From contig NC_064679.1 in NCBI RefSeq assembly GCF_023278565.1, positions 2,232,001 through 2,296,000 of the forward strand: a stretch of 64,000 nt of DNA, read 5' to 3'. Position numbers and translations under genes: made by a program. The notes under the pieces are model-generated. The model searched no databases. It was not told the DNA's origin and saw only the letters and a list, made by a program, of their open reading frames with translations. The DNA is from Colletotrichum lupini (lineage: Eukaryota; Ascomycota; Sordariomycetes; Glomerellales; Glomerellaceae). This document shows, in pieces, positions 36,658 to 48,752 of this stretch; the first letter of the stretch is position 1; each line of letters begins with the position of its first letter.

Positions 36658-37509
36658 ATGCCCGAAAAGCTCATCTTGTTCGATATTCCCGATCGGAACG
36701 GGGCCTGTTGGTCTTTGAATCCTTGGAAGAGTGGGTAGCCTCACTCAACCAAGGTAAACGCTGGACATTTCGACTGACGTAATTCTGCATACAGCTCGAC
36801 TGACTCTCAACTACAAGGGCATTGACTACAAGACGGAATGGCTTGAGTATCCCGATATCGAGCCTAGGCTCAAGCCAACCGGCTTGGAAGGTGACCCAGA
36901 CCAGATCAAGCCTTACACGTGTCCCACTGTGCAGTTCCCTGATGGTACATACATCATGAATAGCGCCAAGATCATCAAGCGCATTGAAGCGGACTACCCT
37001 GAGCCGCCGCTCTACATCGACTCGGAGGTGCTCCAGCCAATGTACGATCTTCTAAGCAAGACTTTCGGAGCTCTTGTTGCTGTCCTTTTGCCCAATGTCC
37101 CCCGTAAAATGTTGGGCGAGTATAGCGCGGAGTACTTTCATCGAACTAGGGCGGAGATGTTTGGGGTCTCACTGGATGAGCTTGAGAAGACCAAGGGAGG
37201 GAATGAAGCCTGGGCGAATGCCAAACAGCCACTGGAGGGCCTCGCGAAGCTTCTGGACAAGACCGATGGCCCGTACTTCCTCGGTGACAAGGGTATGCAT
37301 GCACTCTCGACTTTTCCACTGGGAATCCATCGACATGACCGCTAACGATACCCAATCCAGTGTCTTACACGGACTTCGTTTTTGTTGGATTTCTGTACTT
37401 TGTCAAGAGAGCTGGAGAGGAACATTATCAACGTGTTGTGCAGCATTGCGAGTCTTTTGACAAGATTTACCAGGCTTGCGAGAAGTGGTTAGAGCGCAAC
37501 GACCATTGA
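36658..37509 (+). CDS. Glutathione S-transferase-like protein
   Basis: Three exons (36658-36730, 36795-37292, 37361-37509) close in frame to 239 residues. MPEKLILFDIP, ACWSLNPWKTRLTLNYKGIDYKTEWLEYPDI and CPTVQFPDGTYIMNSAKIIKRIE form a thioredoxin-fold GST N-terminal domain of the fungal type in which the glutathione site lies near SLNPWK. The rest (LLDKTDGPYFLGDKVSYTDFVFVGFLYF) is the helical C-terminal domain. Enzymes of this group conjugate glutathione to electrophiles, and some work in secondary-metabolite clusters. Cytosolic, since no signal or membrane segment is seen. Neighbours are an SDR upstream and an RTA1-like gene convergent downstream, 201 bp away. The GST family call is firm, the class is less so. 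Confidence 0.87.
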
Positions 37510-37710
37510 TCGAAATCGGACAAGTTCCCTCGTGCAGTAGTGACAGGGCTGGAGTTTTGAGTTGGGTTCTCTGATGTAAATATCTGCTTCAAACAAATGA
37601 AAGTTGTCTATTGTACCGCTCTGTATGCATGATATGGTGCCGAAATTCAACATACAATACTGTGAGAAATGCGTCTCGTTCAGGCTACCGAGGGATCGCA
37701 AAATGAGACT

Positions 37711-38662
37711 TCATCGTCTCTCAAGCATGATATTGGCCTCATCAGGCCAAGTGTAACTTTTGACCCGGCCAACATCGCGAACCAACCTCCCAGGGTGAAT
37801 CCAAAGATACATTGCCATGATCGCGACCATGGGAACGGCATCAAAGAGGTATAAGAAGATCTCATGGCTCATGATGTACCCATTCTCGCCTTGAAAATAC
37901 TCAATTCCCCTGATCAAACTTCTCAGAAACATGAGAGAGGCAATGCCGTACGTCATCAGGTAGTACTTCCTCCACTCGATTCCCGCTTTTGTCGCGTTCA
38001 AGTCGTTTGCCTCGCGTCGAGCACAGGCGTGAGAGTGCCAGCAAGAAAGCACAAATAGGGTGATAACGCCGAGTTGGGCCGCAAGACCGGACATGATCAG
38101 AGTCTTACCCATCCTGATGCCCTCTTCCGTACCAGAGGCTGGCATGACGGCGCCAAAGACCTGAGTAACAAAACAGCCGACGTCAATGAGGACGTAGAAG
38201 AGGGCCGTGAGACGTGGGCTCACGAAAGCGTGGCGCCGGAGGTCGAGAGCGATCATGATGCGGCCGAGACTCATGTAAATCGTTGCGGCGAAAAGCGGCG
38301 GAGATCCAAGAATCAAGAGATTTTGTAAGATGTAGGGCCCAGCCACAATGGGGTTCTCGTGAGCTTTTGCACGTCCGTAGTATCCAAACGCTTCTCCTAT
38401 TATTCCTGGATTAGTCGCGGCAGGTACTAGGGCATAGAGTTTCGTAGTACGTGCAAGACCTACCAATGCCACCTAATATAAAAGGTATGAAATGCCATGC
38501 TCTGAGCCAGAACATGTTGCCAAGATGAGCCAGTGCACCGAGCGCAAAAATGACGAGGAACGCCCATCCTGCTCCTCCATTTGGACGGTAATGATAGAAC
38601 ACGATTTGTGTTCCGTTAACAACGGGTCCGAAGGGGCCAGGTCCGTCGAGCTCGTTCACCAT
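37711..38662 (-). CDS. RTA1-like multi-pass membrane protein
   Basis: Two exons (38464-38662, 37711-38396) close in frame to 294 residues. The protein has about seven hydrophobic helices. Motifs usual in RTA1-like proteins are seen: GYYGRAKAHENP, PYILQNLLILGSPPLFAATIYMSLGRI, FYVLIDVGCFVTQVFGA and SLIRGIEYFQGENGYIMSHEIFLYLFDAVPM. RTA1 and Rsb1 are yeast relatives linked to resistance to amphiphilic compounds and movement of sphingoid bases at the plasma membrane; the role here is inferred only from the family. The short C-terminal tail is polar. It is convergent with the GST-like gene. The start at 38662 gives the usual short extracellular N-terminus. Confidence 0.92.
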
Positions 38663-39691
38663 TGTCTGAAAGCCTTTCGTCGTGATGCTAATCTATATGC
38701 CGAGGGTCTTGGTCGTTATTAGTTAGAGAGCGTGGGAATGGGGCGAATTGCCAACGTGAGCAGACAATAGAAAAATACAAGACCGGTTCAATCACATACA
38801 ATGCTGCTGTTACAATTACATACAAGGCGAGAGAAAAGTTAATGAGGGCTATTTATCTCTTCTAACATTTACAGACCATAGCTCGAGAGTAGACGTAAGG
38901 ATTCAGGGGCGATCCACAGTGGCAGTGCGAAGCGCATAGCAATACGATTTTTGAACGCGATTATTCGTATCAAATACGACGGTTAACCACCATGTGGGGG
39001 TCCCGCCAGAAACAAAGACAGCCACGCTCCTGAACGGCACGCCCGAAATTTTGTGATTGTTCGTCTATCAATAGAGCTGGCGATCGAAGCTGCACTAGGC
39101 TTGTTCAGTTTTATGTTCACACTTTCAGCTAGACGAGTCCTATGATCTGGATTCAGCAACATGTTACTATTACTTCATGTCCACTCCCCATGTGATGATG
39201 TGCCGCTATTATCAGGCAGTGATCCGATATGACGAAGTCCTTAATTCAAACTGTTTGAAGAATTTGCATCAACTGAGAGCCCAGTTAAACAAATGCCCCT
39301 CAGTGAGTGCCTCAAAACAACTGTAGTAGGACCAGGCATCATCATATGAAGCGGGCGGGGTTGATTGGAATTCTGTCGGCATCATATAATCGAAGTCCTT
39401 GGCAAATATTAAGGTTCGCTGAGAAATATTCGGAAAGGAAAAACGTACTCCGCATTCATGTTCTTGGCTTTGTTGTTGCATTCCTTGGGTCGAGCCTCAG
39501 CTGTTGAGGGGCTCCGTCTGAAACCAACGTCACAGATCTTGATGTTGGCCGTGCACACATCACCAACGAGCTCATCAATTTAGCTGCAGCAGTTCATCAC
39601 GGTACAGGTCTAACGTCAAGGCCCCGCTCACGATATCAAGCGTCAAATCATCGTCAAAGTAGTCAAAGGGTAATCTACGATCTAAGCCGCG
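38663..39691. other. Intergenic between RTA1-like and SGNH genes
   Basis: A 1-kb divergent promoter region, moderately AT-rich from 38750 to 39300. Small frames only (39269-39481 minus, 39307-39507 plus), overlapping and without domains. Confidence 0.5.
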
Positions 39692-40638
39692 ATGGCATCT
39701 CATGCGCCACTCAAATTCAAAGGGATACGGCCCGGCCAAGGGGTCAAGCCAGGAACCACCCTCCGGATCCTTGGGGTTGGCGATTCCATCACAGTGGGGT
39801 TTCTCAGTGACATAGAGGGAGGCGATGGCAACGGCTACAGACTTAAGCTCCGAGAAGACCTGTCAAGTGGGTCAGTCCTCTTCTACGAAATAAGAGATAT
39901 CATACTAACGAATCCACAAGAGGATAGAGTCGTTTTTGCTGGGACGGAAACCATGCACGGCACGATGCGTGAAGGGTATTATGTACGTTGAATAGTGCAC
40001 TCCTGCGAATTCCTCAGTTGACGAGTCGTCCGACTCACTAGGCAGCGTGGAATGGCATGACTATCAAGTTCATGTCAGATAATATCGGACCTTCTTTGGC
40101 CCAGAGACCTAATATCGTCCTCATTCATGCTGGAACGAACGACATGAACCCGAATCCAGACGTTGCTAGAGAAGGCAGCGAACCTCACGCCACGGCAGAC
40201 CGTCTAGGCCACTTGATCGACCAGGTCGTGCAGACCTGCCCAGATGCCACAGTCCTTGTCGCCAAGATCATTGGCTGCTATGATCCAGTCCAGATGGGCA
40301 ATATTTCTCTATTCAACGCGGTGATTCATGATGTTGTTCAATCCCGACAAAGCGCCGGTAAACACGTTCTCACTGTCGACTTCTCGAGCTTTCCAATGAA
40401 CGCACTGAGAGATGGTATTCATCCTACCAACCAGGGGTACCGCTTATTCGGCGACTATTGGTACGATTTTGTCACCCAGATTCCGGAGGACTGGATTAAA
40501 GAGCCTGTTGGAGATGATCCGCGTCGATCTGGAGAATTGCGCCGCGATGCACCCGTCAAAGGAAGATCTACCAGTTTGTGCGATCGACTGTTCGGCCTGT
40601 TTTTCGGCAGGGAACCAGAGCTGGTGTCGAAAGCTTGA
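39692..40638 (+). CDS. SGNH-hydrolase (GDSL-like esterase)
   Basis: Three exons (39692-39866, 39921-39982, 40042-40638) close in frame to 277 residues. Block I is LGVGDSITVGF with nucleophile S32. Then follow GTETMHGTMREGYYAAWNG, block III HAGTNDMN, and block V DGIHPTNQGY with the Asp-His pair. This is a complete SGNH triad, as in bacterial and fungal carbohydrate esterases and acylhydrolases. No signal peptide is seen, so it is probably intracellular. The C-terminal 35 residues are basic and serine-rich. Intron 1 (54 nt, with the branch site CTAAC) contains no stop and keeps the frame, so an unspliced message would add 18 residues; the branch site and family alignment favour splicing. Confidence 0.9.
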
Positions 40639-41795
40639 AGTTCAGCAGTGAGCAGCAAGGTACTTTGAACCAATATAAGACTGGTCGGTCTACAACTCGC
40701 GTAGCTACCCCGGGCAAACCCATATGCAAGACTCGTAGGAATCCACCGACAGCTGGCCGAAACGCTAAGAGCAATACTTCAGTCAGCAATGGATTCAGTG
40801 CAACATAGCGAGATAAGGCGACGATGTCTGCGTGTGTATCTGCTAAGCTCTGAAAATTCCGTCAATGTAATTTACACATGTAAGAATCTAGACTATTGAG
40901 CTGAAAGTCAATATCGAAGCTCTTCCGAGTCTGTAAGGGAGGCCGGGGTTTCAGCCCGCTATGCGAGAGCCGAAGCAACGTCTTCGTCCTGTGCGATGTC
41001 TCGCTAATCAATAGGATCCCAGAGATGGTCAAGCACGGCGCATATCGGTCTCATTCAGACGCGAGCTGCTGTACCCCAGAAGGTCAAAACCGTACGGGAT
41101 TCGGCCGGTAAATGGGGCAGAATGGATTGGGGCCATCCAACCTGTAAGATGAAAGCGTGTGAGCGAACCCTTGTCACCGCAGCGTAAGGTCAACGCATCC
41201 GTCCAATCCCCACGCGGGTCGGCGCCGGGGATAAGCGCCGGCATCTTCCCCCAGACTGGCAAAAGACGGTTACACCCTCAACGCCTTTAGGCTAAATTGC
41301 TATTGCCGGCTTTGATGATTTGATCGTGCTAAGAGCCTAGGATTTGTCGTCTCATGGCCATTCTCACGCGGGGTATCGTGCAGGGTGTCCAGGCTCGGCG
41401 TATTTTCACATTCGACCGAGAGCTGTTTTATAGGTACGACAGGCAATCAAGCTCAATGACACTATGGCTTTCACTGCCGAGAGTTTTGGTATTTGCGTTG
41501 GTTTGCGCTCCTACTGGTGGTAGCATGGGCTACCTGCCTGAAAACCCGCTATGAAGGAACGAGAAAGATCATCGTATCAGATGCTGCAATGCTCACACCC
41601 TGCAGCTTTGCCTCCGTGTTCCCTGACAGAACAATAAAGAGGCGACAGTCCCATCGAACCACAGATCCAGCTCTAACACTCCAATTGACTGCAACCTAAG
41701 ACGTTCACTTTTCTCAGCGACAACGTGGGCAGAACGGCATCAACCCCAAATTTTTGTGCCTTATCACGTGCAAGAAGAAAAGCATACCGGCGATC
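40639..41795. other. Intergenic between SGNH and sugar transporter genes
   Basis: A 1.2-kb region holding the 3' flank of the SGNH gene and the sugar-transporter promoter. Frames at 41029-41262 and 41354-41554 show no domain. Nothing else supported. Confidence 0.5.
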
Positions 41796-44310
41796 ATGGG
41801 AGGCCACTCATCTGGCAATGCGGCTTATGATGCCGCGCTACAAAGACGTCAGGCATTGATGGGAGCTAGTGGTGCAAGGGCTCTTGTCAAGAATTGGAAA
41901 GTCGCCCGCATCGCTGCCTTCGCCTGCATTGGCGGTGTCTTGTACGGCTATAACCAGGTGAGGAAACTCTGTCAATTGGGTTTTGGAATCACAGAAACAT
42001 GGTAGATATGAGTTACTTACCCGCGATTAGGGCATGTTCTCCGGTATTCTCGCTATGCCGTCGTTCGACAAGCGTAAGATCTCCCAACCCTTTCCTCCTA
42101 GATGTGTTCGCAATCATTGAGGATTTAGACCAGCTTACACATGCTTTCCGCTCAGATATGGACGGATACACAAAGAACCCAACCCAAAAAGGCTGGCTGA
42201 CATCAATTCTCGAGCTTGGCGCTTGGGTCGGTGCTATCTTATCCGGCTTCATCGCTGAAGTTTGCTCCCGTAAATACGGTGTGCTCATTGCGACTGGTAT
42301 TTTCATGCTCGGTGTTATTGTCCAAATTTCTTCTATTTCTGGTGGCCACGAGGCAATTCTTGGAGGAAGATTCGTCACGTAAGTAATCTTCTGCTGACCT
42401 TCGTTACCGACGGGACGAGCAGCGCTAACGTGAAGAACAGCGGTATGGGTGTCGGAAGTCTTTCTATGATTGTCCCACTTTACAATTCAGAATGCGCACC
42501 ACCGTAAGTGAAATACACTATCATGTTGTTTCTCCTGAGCTTGTCTGACGTAAGCTTTCCAACAGTGAGGTTCGAGGTGCTCTTGTAGCTCTACAGCAGC
42601 TGGCCATCACTTTTGGCATCATGATCAGCTTTTGGATTGTAAGCCCATGCCCTTTCGAACTCATCATCTCCGTCAATATATCTAACCAGTAGCAGGACTA
42701 GTATGCCCCTCACTTGATTTGAAATCTTATGTTCATTCTGCGAACGTTCTGACCGACATGACCTTTCACAGCGGGTGCAACTACATAGGCGGCACCACCG
42801 AAGACACACAGTCAGATGCCGCGTGGCTTGTTCCGATCTGCCTGCAATTGGGCCCCGCTATCATCCTCTTTGTGGGAATGATCTGGATGCCATTCTCCCC
42901 GCGTTGGCTCATTCATCACGGTCGGGAGCAGGAAGCCAGGAAGATCCTCGCTGATCTCCGAGACCTCCCTGAGAACCACGAGCTCATCGAGTTGGAGTTC
43001 CTCGAGATCAAAGCTCAGTCGCTATTCGAGAAACGAAGCACAGCCGAGCTCTTCCCCCATCTGAAGGAGCAGACCGCTTGGAACATTTTCAAATTGCAGT
43101 TCGTCGCCATCAAGGCTCTTTTCCAGACCAAGGCCATGTTTAAGCGAGTAATCGTCGCAACTGTGACTATGGTGAGTCCGACGATGTGCACAATCCTCAT
43201 TTCACATCAACTCAGAAAGGAAGGATCTCTGACAAATTCCAGTTTTTTCAACAATGGACAGGTATCAACGCTGTAGGTCCTACTAACGAGACCTTGTTTG
43301 CGACAATTTTTGTTGACAGAACAACCAGGTCCTCTACTATGCTCCTCAGATCTTCAGCCAATTGGGCCTGAGTCAAACAACCACAAGCTTGCTTGCCACC
43401 GGTGTCGTTGGTGTGGTCATGTTCATTGCAACCATTCCTGCCGTGCTATGGATTGATCGTGTCGGCCGAAAGCCTGTCCTCAGCATTGGTGCTATCGGCA
43501 TGGGAACCTGCCATCTCATCATTGCTGTCATTCTTGCCAAGAACATCGATAGATTTGATCAGCAACCAGCTGCTGGGTACGTTGTCTACCATCAGTTGAC
43601 ATTAGGTGGATAGGTGTACTGACTAATGTACTTTAGTTGGGCCGCGGTGTGTATGGTTTGGCTGTTTGTGGTCCACTTTGGATGTGAGTCCTTCTACACC
43701 TTCTGCTAGAAGAGAATACTAATGAACAAATTCTAGACTCTTGGGGTCCTTGTGCATGGATTATCATAGCTGAAGTTTGGCCTCTGAGCACTCGGCCATA
43801 TGGCGTATCTCTCGGAGCTTCCAGCAACTGGATGTGAGTTTGAGATCACGACCCAAAGCAGGCAAGCCCACCAGGCGCTGACAATATCTAGGAACAACTT
43901 CATTGTTGGACAAGTCACCCCAGACATGCTGACAAGCATCAACTATGGCACATACATCTTGTTCGGCCTATTGACCTACCTTGGCGCCGCATTCATCTGG
44001 TTCATAGTCCCGGAGACGAAGCGTCTTTCTTTGGAAGAAATGGTATGTCTACATCACAAACCATAGTACCCTTTTCGCCTCGGAACTACCAATCTCTTGG
44101 AAAACCATCGACATTAGCTGACCTTGAACGTAGGACCTGGTGTTTGGCTCTGAAGGCACCGCTGCTGCGGATTTCGAGAGGATGGAAGAGATCAACAACG
44201 AAATCGGCTTGAGTGCAGTGCTGAACCGCGCCTCGCCTGGTGGAGGATTCTCCAAGTCGGATGACTTGGAGAAAAAGGAACTTGATGCTGCTTCGGCCGA
44301 GCAACACTGA
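41796..44310 (+). CDS. MFS sugar transporter (SP family), 13 exons
   Basis: Thirteen exons close in frame to 572 residues: 41796-41957, 42031-42073, 42156-42378, 42441-42503, 42566-42638, 42696-42700, 42772-43171, 43243-43272, 43329-43576, 43637-43683, 43737-43833, 43892-44042, 44134-44310. The SP-family marks are all there: GGVLYGYNQGMFSG in helix 1, GRFVTGMGVGSLSMIVPLYNSE, PEVRGALVALQQLAI, SPRWL, FFQQWTGINAVLYYAPQIF, IDRVGRKPVL and PETKRLSLEEM. It should carry a hexose or related polyol with protons across the plasma membrane; the closest substrate is not deducible. Exon 6 is a 5-nt microexon needed to give WIDYGCNYIGG. The number and shortness of exons are unusual beside the intronless regulator in the same window. 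Confidence 0.92.
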
Positions 44311-44983
44311 AAGAATCATGCGCTATCTGGTCGAGAGACTATATCTACAATCAAGTCTACCAACGAACTCAGGGAAAGTTGGTATACTCCAATGCGGCCT
44401 CATAGTTCCACGCAAATTCAAGTCTGGTGTAATCTTGGGAGGAGGGGAACTGATTGCAGAGTAAAGTCAATCATGCTATGCGGAACTTTCTCATAGATGA
44501 AACAAATCTACATCAATTCAATTCCATAGACCCAGTTGAAAAGGACCCCGCATGACATGCTGTGAATCGGACATACATGTCAGCCTCGAAATCTGCCTTG
44601 ATGAGACCCGGTCTAGTGGTATGCAGTCAAGGACTAGTGCTTATCCATCTGCACATTTTCGTGGGGTACAACCTCCCCATCAAGAATAATTGGCTGGCCA
44701 TGTCCGAATGTCTGCATGTTCTGCCTGGATAGCGTCTCACAGCCCTACAACTTGAGAAAGTTTGGCGGCCAGTCGAGTCAACGCTGACAGGCAACAGCCG
44801 GTTTGAGGTGACACGGAGATGGCCTCTGGAGGTTTTGGTGTATTTTATCTTGCCCCACCTCGGCACTTCCAGCGAGTCAACTATGTCCTCGTTGACCCTC
44901 GTCATTTTCAGTGTGTCTACTCTTCAAATACCGAGACTTCAGACCTTTGTTGAACCCATTGAAGCATCATTCGTCGAGTTAGG
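44311..44983. other. Intergenic between sugar transporter and AAA ATPase
   Basis: 673 bp, no supported gene; includes the presumed AAA-gene promoter. Confidence 0.5.
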
Positions 44984-47502
44984 ATGTCTGCTGAGTCTAT
45001 TATTAACGAGGCGTTGAAGGGTGATGAGGACTTCTCGGTCATCGAACGCTTAGCTGATGCTATTCGCATCGAGGAAGACGTTCAAATCAGCCAGGAGGAC
45101 CGCAAGGAGATCATACAAGATCTCTACGAGGGCCCGAAGAAATGCCAATGTTGCATCAACTGGATGGACGAATGTCCCCACGGGGTTGATCTAACGGAAG
45201 TCGATAAAGACGATGAGGATGAAAGCGGCAGCCCCCTGGTCATCCGACGTCGAGTGAATGCCGGCCGTACTGGCACAATCATTTCCATTCACTCAATCGA
45301 GATTCGACATGCGGCCACTCGAAAAGTTTTGATCGACGTCTTCAAGCCTTACGACAACATCGTGCAACGAGTGAAATATCTCACATTTTTGGCACCCTTC
45401 CACCAGTTCTTCTGGCGCTGGGAGCGCTTCGAGAAAGCTGTCGCAGAGGAGAAGGACGAAATTGTGAAGAAGATCTTGGCCATTCTGAGGGGATTGGTTA
45501 AGCGTGAACTAGCAGGGGCATTTGCAGTCAACAAGGAACTCGTCAGCCACGGAGTCATCACATTCAACTACCTCTGGATCTTGTTCGCGCCCGGAGAGCT
45601 GATATACTCGGCTGATGATAGTCACGACCGCTTCTACGTCCTTCGATCATGCTCCTCGAGAGACATCGCGATCGACCTGAGTCTCTCCTACATCGCCTGG
45701 GGTTTCCCAGCCATGCAGTTCGGTACGGTCCACGAGGACATCCGCATTGACAATTTCTTAGGGTCTCGCTCAATCGAAAGCCTGCCTGCTTTTCCCGCCA
45801 AGTATCTCCGCGACTTCTCAGGAATGCAAGCAAATCTGGTAGAGAGAGGCCGCAAGTACGCGAGTTTGGCTGGTACTCATTACAAGGCATACCATCCAGC
45901 GGGGGATGATCCTAAGTCCGAGCTTCGTGTGATGATCGATCCCAGTCACAGAAGAGTATATCTCTCAGCCTACGTCGACGATGGACGCAAAGAAAGACTT
46001 CAGCCGCTTTTCAGCCAGTACACCGACCTCATCAATCAGTCACCAGTGGACTCCCCTCCCCCAAATGGCATACACATCCCTCTGGAAGAGTACATTGATG
46101 AGTGGGACGAGAGACCGAGAGGCGGTCGCCGACCGATGCGTCACCCCGCGCCTCGACGAGTGTCCCCGTACTATCCACCTGTCGCGCCCAGACGAAGATC
46201 CCCGGTCGTGATCGAGACTGTCCGAAGGCGCCGGAGCATCTCTCCGGAATTCAGTAAGCAAATACCCCACGAACACCAATACTATATCAGTCTAACACAA
46301 CTTCCAGGGCTACGTAATGAGGATATTGAGGAGAATTCCAGGAAACACCTTACAGAGTTTCATTTACAGCTCATGGACCCCGAGGTCGATGGGTTTGATC
46401 TCAAGGAGAAGACTTGGAGTAAGTATCTGATAGAACACTACACTGCTAGACTTTTGACATTTTCTAATCTTTCGGAATAGGGAGCTTTGAAGTAGACCGG
46501 ATTCACGATATCGAATGGAACACGAAGCCCTTCGAGAGTCTGGTGCTGCCTGAAGGATACAAGGATCTCATACTGGCTTTCGTTGAGAGTCAAGTCAAGG
46601 ATAAGGTTGCATTCGATGATGTCATAAACGGAAAGGGTAAGTTGTAGAAGGTCACTAATATTTGATGTGTTGGAGGTACATCGCTAACATTCTATAGGTG
46701 GTGGGCTTGTAGCCTTGCTTGCCGGGGACCCAGGTGTCGGCAAGACTCTCACTGCCGAGTCTGGTACGATTCCATATACTTTCGGAGATCTCTAAAGATC
46801 AGACATGAAGCTGACTCTTGTGATAGTTGCCGAGAAGATACAGGCTCCTTTATTCAAGATGGAGTTAGGAGATTACCATGAGGACGACCGCGACAATGAC
46901 GCTGTCCCAGTACGCTATGATGACCGGAACCGATCCTTGAGTCCCCGTCCCCGAGATCCTGATCGTTCAATGAGCTTCACAACTGCATTTGAACTTGCTG
47001 CTCGCTGGGGAGCCGTTCTACTGATTGACGAGTGTGACATGTATTTGGAGAAGCGTAGTGATGCTTCGACCAAACGAAACAGAATGGTGTCCCGTAAGTA
47101 GCCCTGACATCACGTCTTTGTACTCATCTGACCGAGACCAAAATCCGTACAGGCTTCTTGAAAGAACTCGAGTACTACCCGTCTCTTCTCTTCCTGACGA
47201 CGAACCGCGAGCGGTCCCTTGACCCTGCCATCGACTCCCGTGTCCATCTCAATATCAACTACCCCGCCTTAGACGAACCCTCTCGTCTGAAAATTTGGCA
47301 GACGTTCCTAGAGAAGAACAACTCAACCATGTCAGAGAGTGAATTTGGATCTCTGTCAAGGATCAATGTGAATGGTCGGCGCATTCGGAACATTGTGAAG
47401 ACGGCTGGTATCATGGCAAAGAAAGACGGAAGAGCGGTGAACTTTGATGACGTTAGAAAGGTCATGAAGATCACAGAGGGGATAGATATCGAGGACTCTT
47501 AG
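44984..47502 (+). CDS. AAA ATPase with N-terminal DUF7025-type region
   Basis: Six exons (44984-46253, 46308-46418, 46481-46636, 46698-46763, 46827-47093, 47153-47502) close in frame to 739 residues. The first 400 residues include KYLTFLAPFHQFFWRWERFEKAV and GVITFNYLWILFAPGELIYS, the pattern of the fungal region often named DUF7025 before AAA domains. An Arg/Pro-rich linker with repeated RRRSP-like pieces follows (about 375-425). The ATPase core has Walker A GDPGVGKT (522-529), Walker B AVLLIDECD (597-605), a sensor-1-like LFLTTNRERSLDPAIDSRVHL and a lid. Such filamentous-fungal proteins are numerous and uncharacterised; they resemble BCS1/Cdc48-like remodelers. The Walker B glutamate is present, so ATP hydrolysis is expected. 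Intron 1 is 54 nt and stop-free. Confidence 0.9.
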
Positions 47503-47801
47503 CGATATTGATAGTTGAGAGTGTGGTGGATTGCTGCTTAGCTCATTTGTCTTCTCAACAAACTGAGAGTTGTCTCCGCGATGATGTCAAACGATTATCG
47601 TTTTCCAGAGTCACGAGCTCAAGATTGGGTAGTGGATGCTCAGTGAAATACGAAGAAACACAGAATAAAGTCTCAGGTTTATGCAGGATGAAACACAGAA
47701 AGAGCTATATACAAGAGAATGAAGTGTATTCGGGTTCCGTCAAACTTTTGGTGCCCTTGCATCTGGGAATGTCTATATCAAGAGCGTTGATGGCGCGGTC
47801 T

Positions 47802-48752
47802 TCAGGCGAAGTGCGTATCAATGGTCTTCTTCATATCCTGAGCAATCAACTTGTGTCCAGCAGTCGTTGGTTGAATAAAGTTCATCCAGAAGTACTGATT
47901 GGCGTGCCCGTCAACCATGCAATCCGTCCACTGAGCCGTCTCGTCTCCGTCACAAAAGAGGTTGAGAGGCTTTGGGAAGCCATATGCCTTGGGGTTGGCC
48001 AATATCTGAATCATGAAGCTGAATGCATCATAATAGATGACTTTCTTGCCAAACTGCCCGAGGCTCTTCTGGATAGCCGAATTTGCTTGCTGGATTACCT
48101 GGCCCCAGGTCTTGACGCAGTCGGCGTTGGTACCGCAGAGGTACTTGGGCGTCACCGGGGCGAGATGCTTGGGGTAGATATTGGCAACCATAACGTACGG
48201 TGCTCCCTTATCAATGAGGTTCTGAACCTGCGCGGTGATCTTGACTGCCGCGTCGGTTGCAAACTGCGCGTTCTTTGGATCGCCTAACCAAAACGCGTCG
48301 GTATGCATGCTGAGGTCGTTCTCGCCGAACCAGAGGAACTGCAGAGAGGAGCGAATACCCGGGGCGCCACGACCGGTGTAGTTAGCAACCTGTCCAATCA
48401 TGTCTGTCGCCCCAGCCTTCGACTTGGTGTAGGCGTTGTCAAAGGTCGCCCCAAAATCGCCTCCACCGCAGCACCCGCCGAATGCATAGTCTGTCAGCGG
48501 AACCCGGAGTAGGTCGGAGAGATAGGACACAGCGACCGGGCCGTTAGTCCATGTTCCGAAGCCGTACACATTGGCTGGATCGCCGGTGATGCCGTGCGCA
48601 AAAGAGCCGTTGCCGTTATCACTCAGTTCATCGCCGTAGGCTATAAGGTTGTTGAATGGATAGGTTGTCCGACCCGCCAAAGAGGCGTCCTCAATCACGC
48701 GCGCTGCGATGAGAGGGAGAATAGAAGTGATGATACCCGCGCTGTAAAACAT
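47802..48752 (-). CDS. Secreted GDSL/SGNH-type hydrolase with GDEL block I
   Basis: An intronless minus-strand frame of 316 residues from ATG 48752. A signal peptide (MFYSAGIITSILPLIAARV) begins there; an in-frame upstream ATG at 48857 would bury it, so the inner start is preferred. It shows LIAYGDELSDNGNGSFAHG, GFGTWTNGPVAVSYLSDLL, YAFGGCCGGGDFGA, FLWFGENDLS and a late WTDCMVDGHANQYFWMNFIQPTTAGH. These match the block order of the fungal GDSL lipase/esterase group (block III GxND as GEND, final D/H pair). The usual GDS serine is glutamate here (GDEL). Six cysteines suggest disulphides, fitting secretion. It is convergent with the AAA gene, 299 bp away. Substrate unknown. Confidence 0.85.
   Translation of the reverse strand: MFYSAGIITSILPLIAARVIEDASLAGRTTYPFNNLIAYGDELSDNGNGSFAHGITGDPANVYGFGTWTNGPVAVSYLSDLLRVPLTDYAFGGCCGGGDFGATFDNAYTKSKAGATDMIGQVANYTGRGAPGIRSSLQFLWFGENDLSMHTDAFWLGDPKNAQFATDAAVKITAQVQNLIDKGAPYVMVANIYPKHLAPVTPKYLCGTNADCVKTWGQVIQQANSAIQKSLGQFGKKVIYYDAFSFMIQILANPKAYGFPKPLNLFCDGDETAQWTDCMVDGHANQYFWMNFIQPTTAGHKLIAQDMKKTIDTHFA

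Noticed and set aside
47508..48287. 259-residue plus-strand frame after the AAA gene
   Set aside because: Antisense to the secreted GDSL-type gene, which has a signal peptide and conserved blocks.
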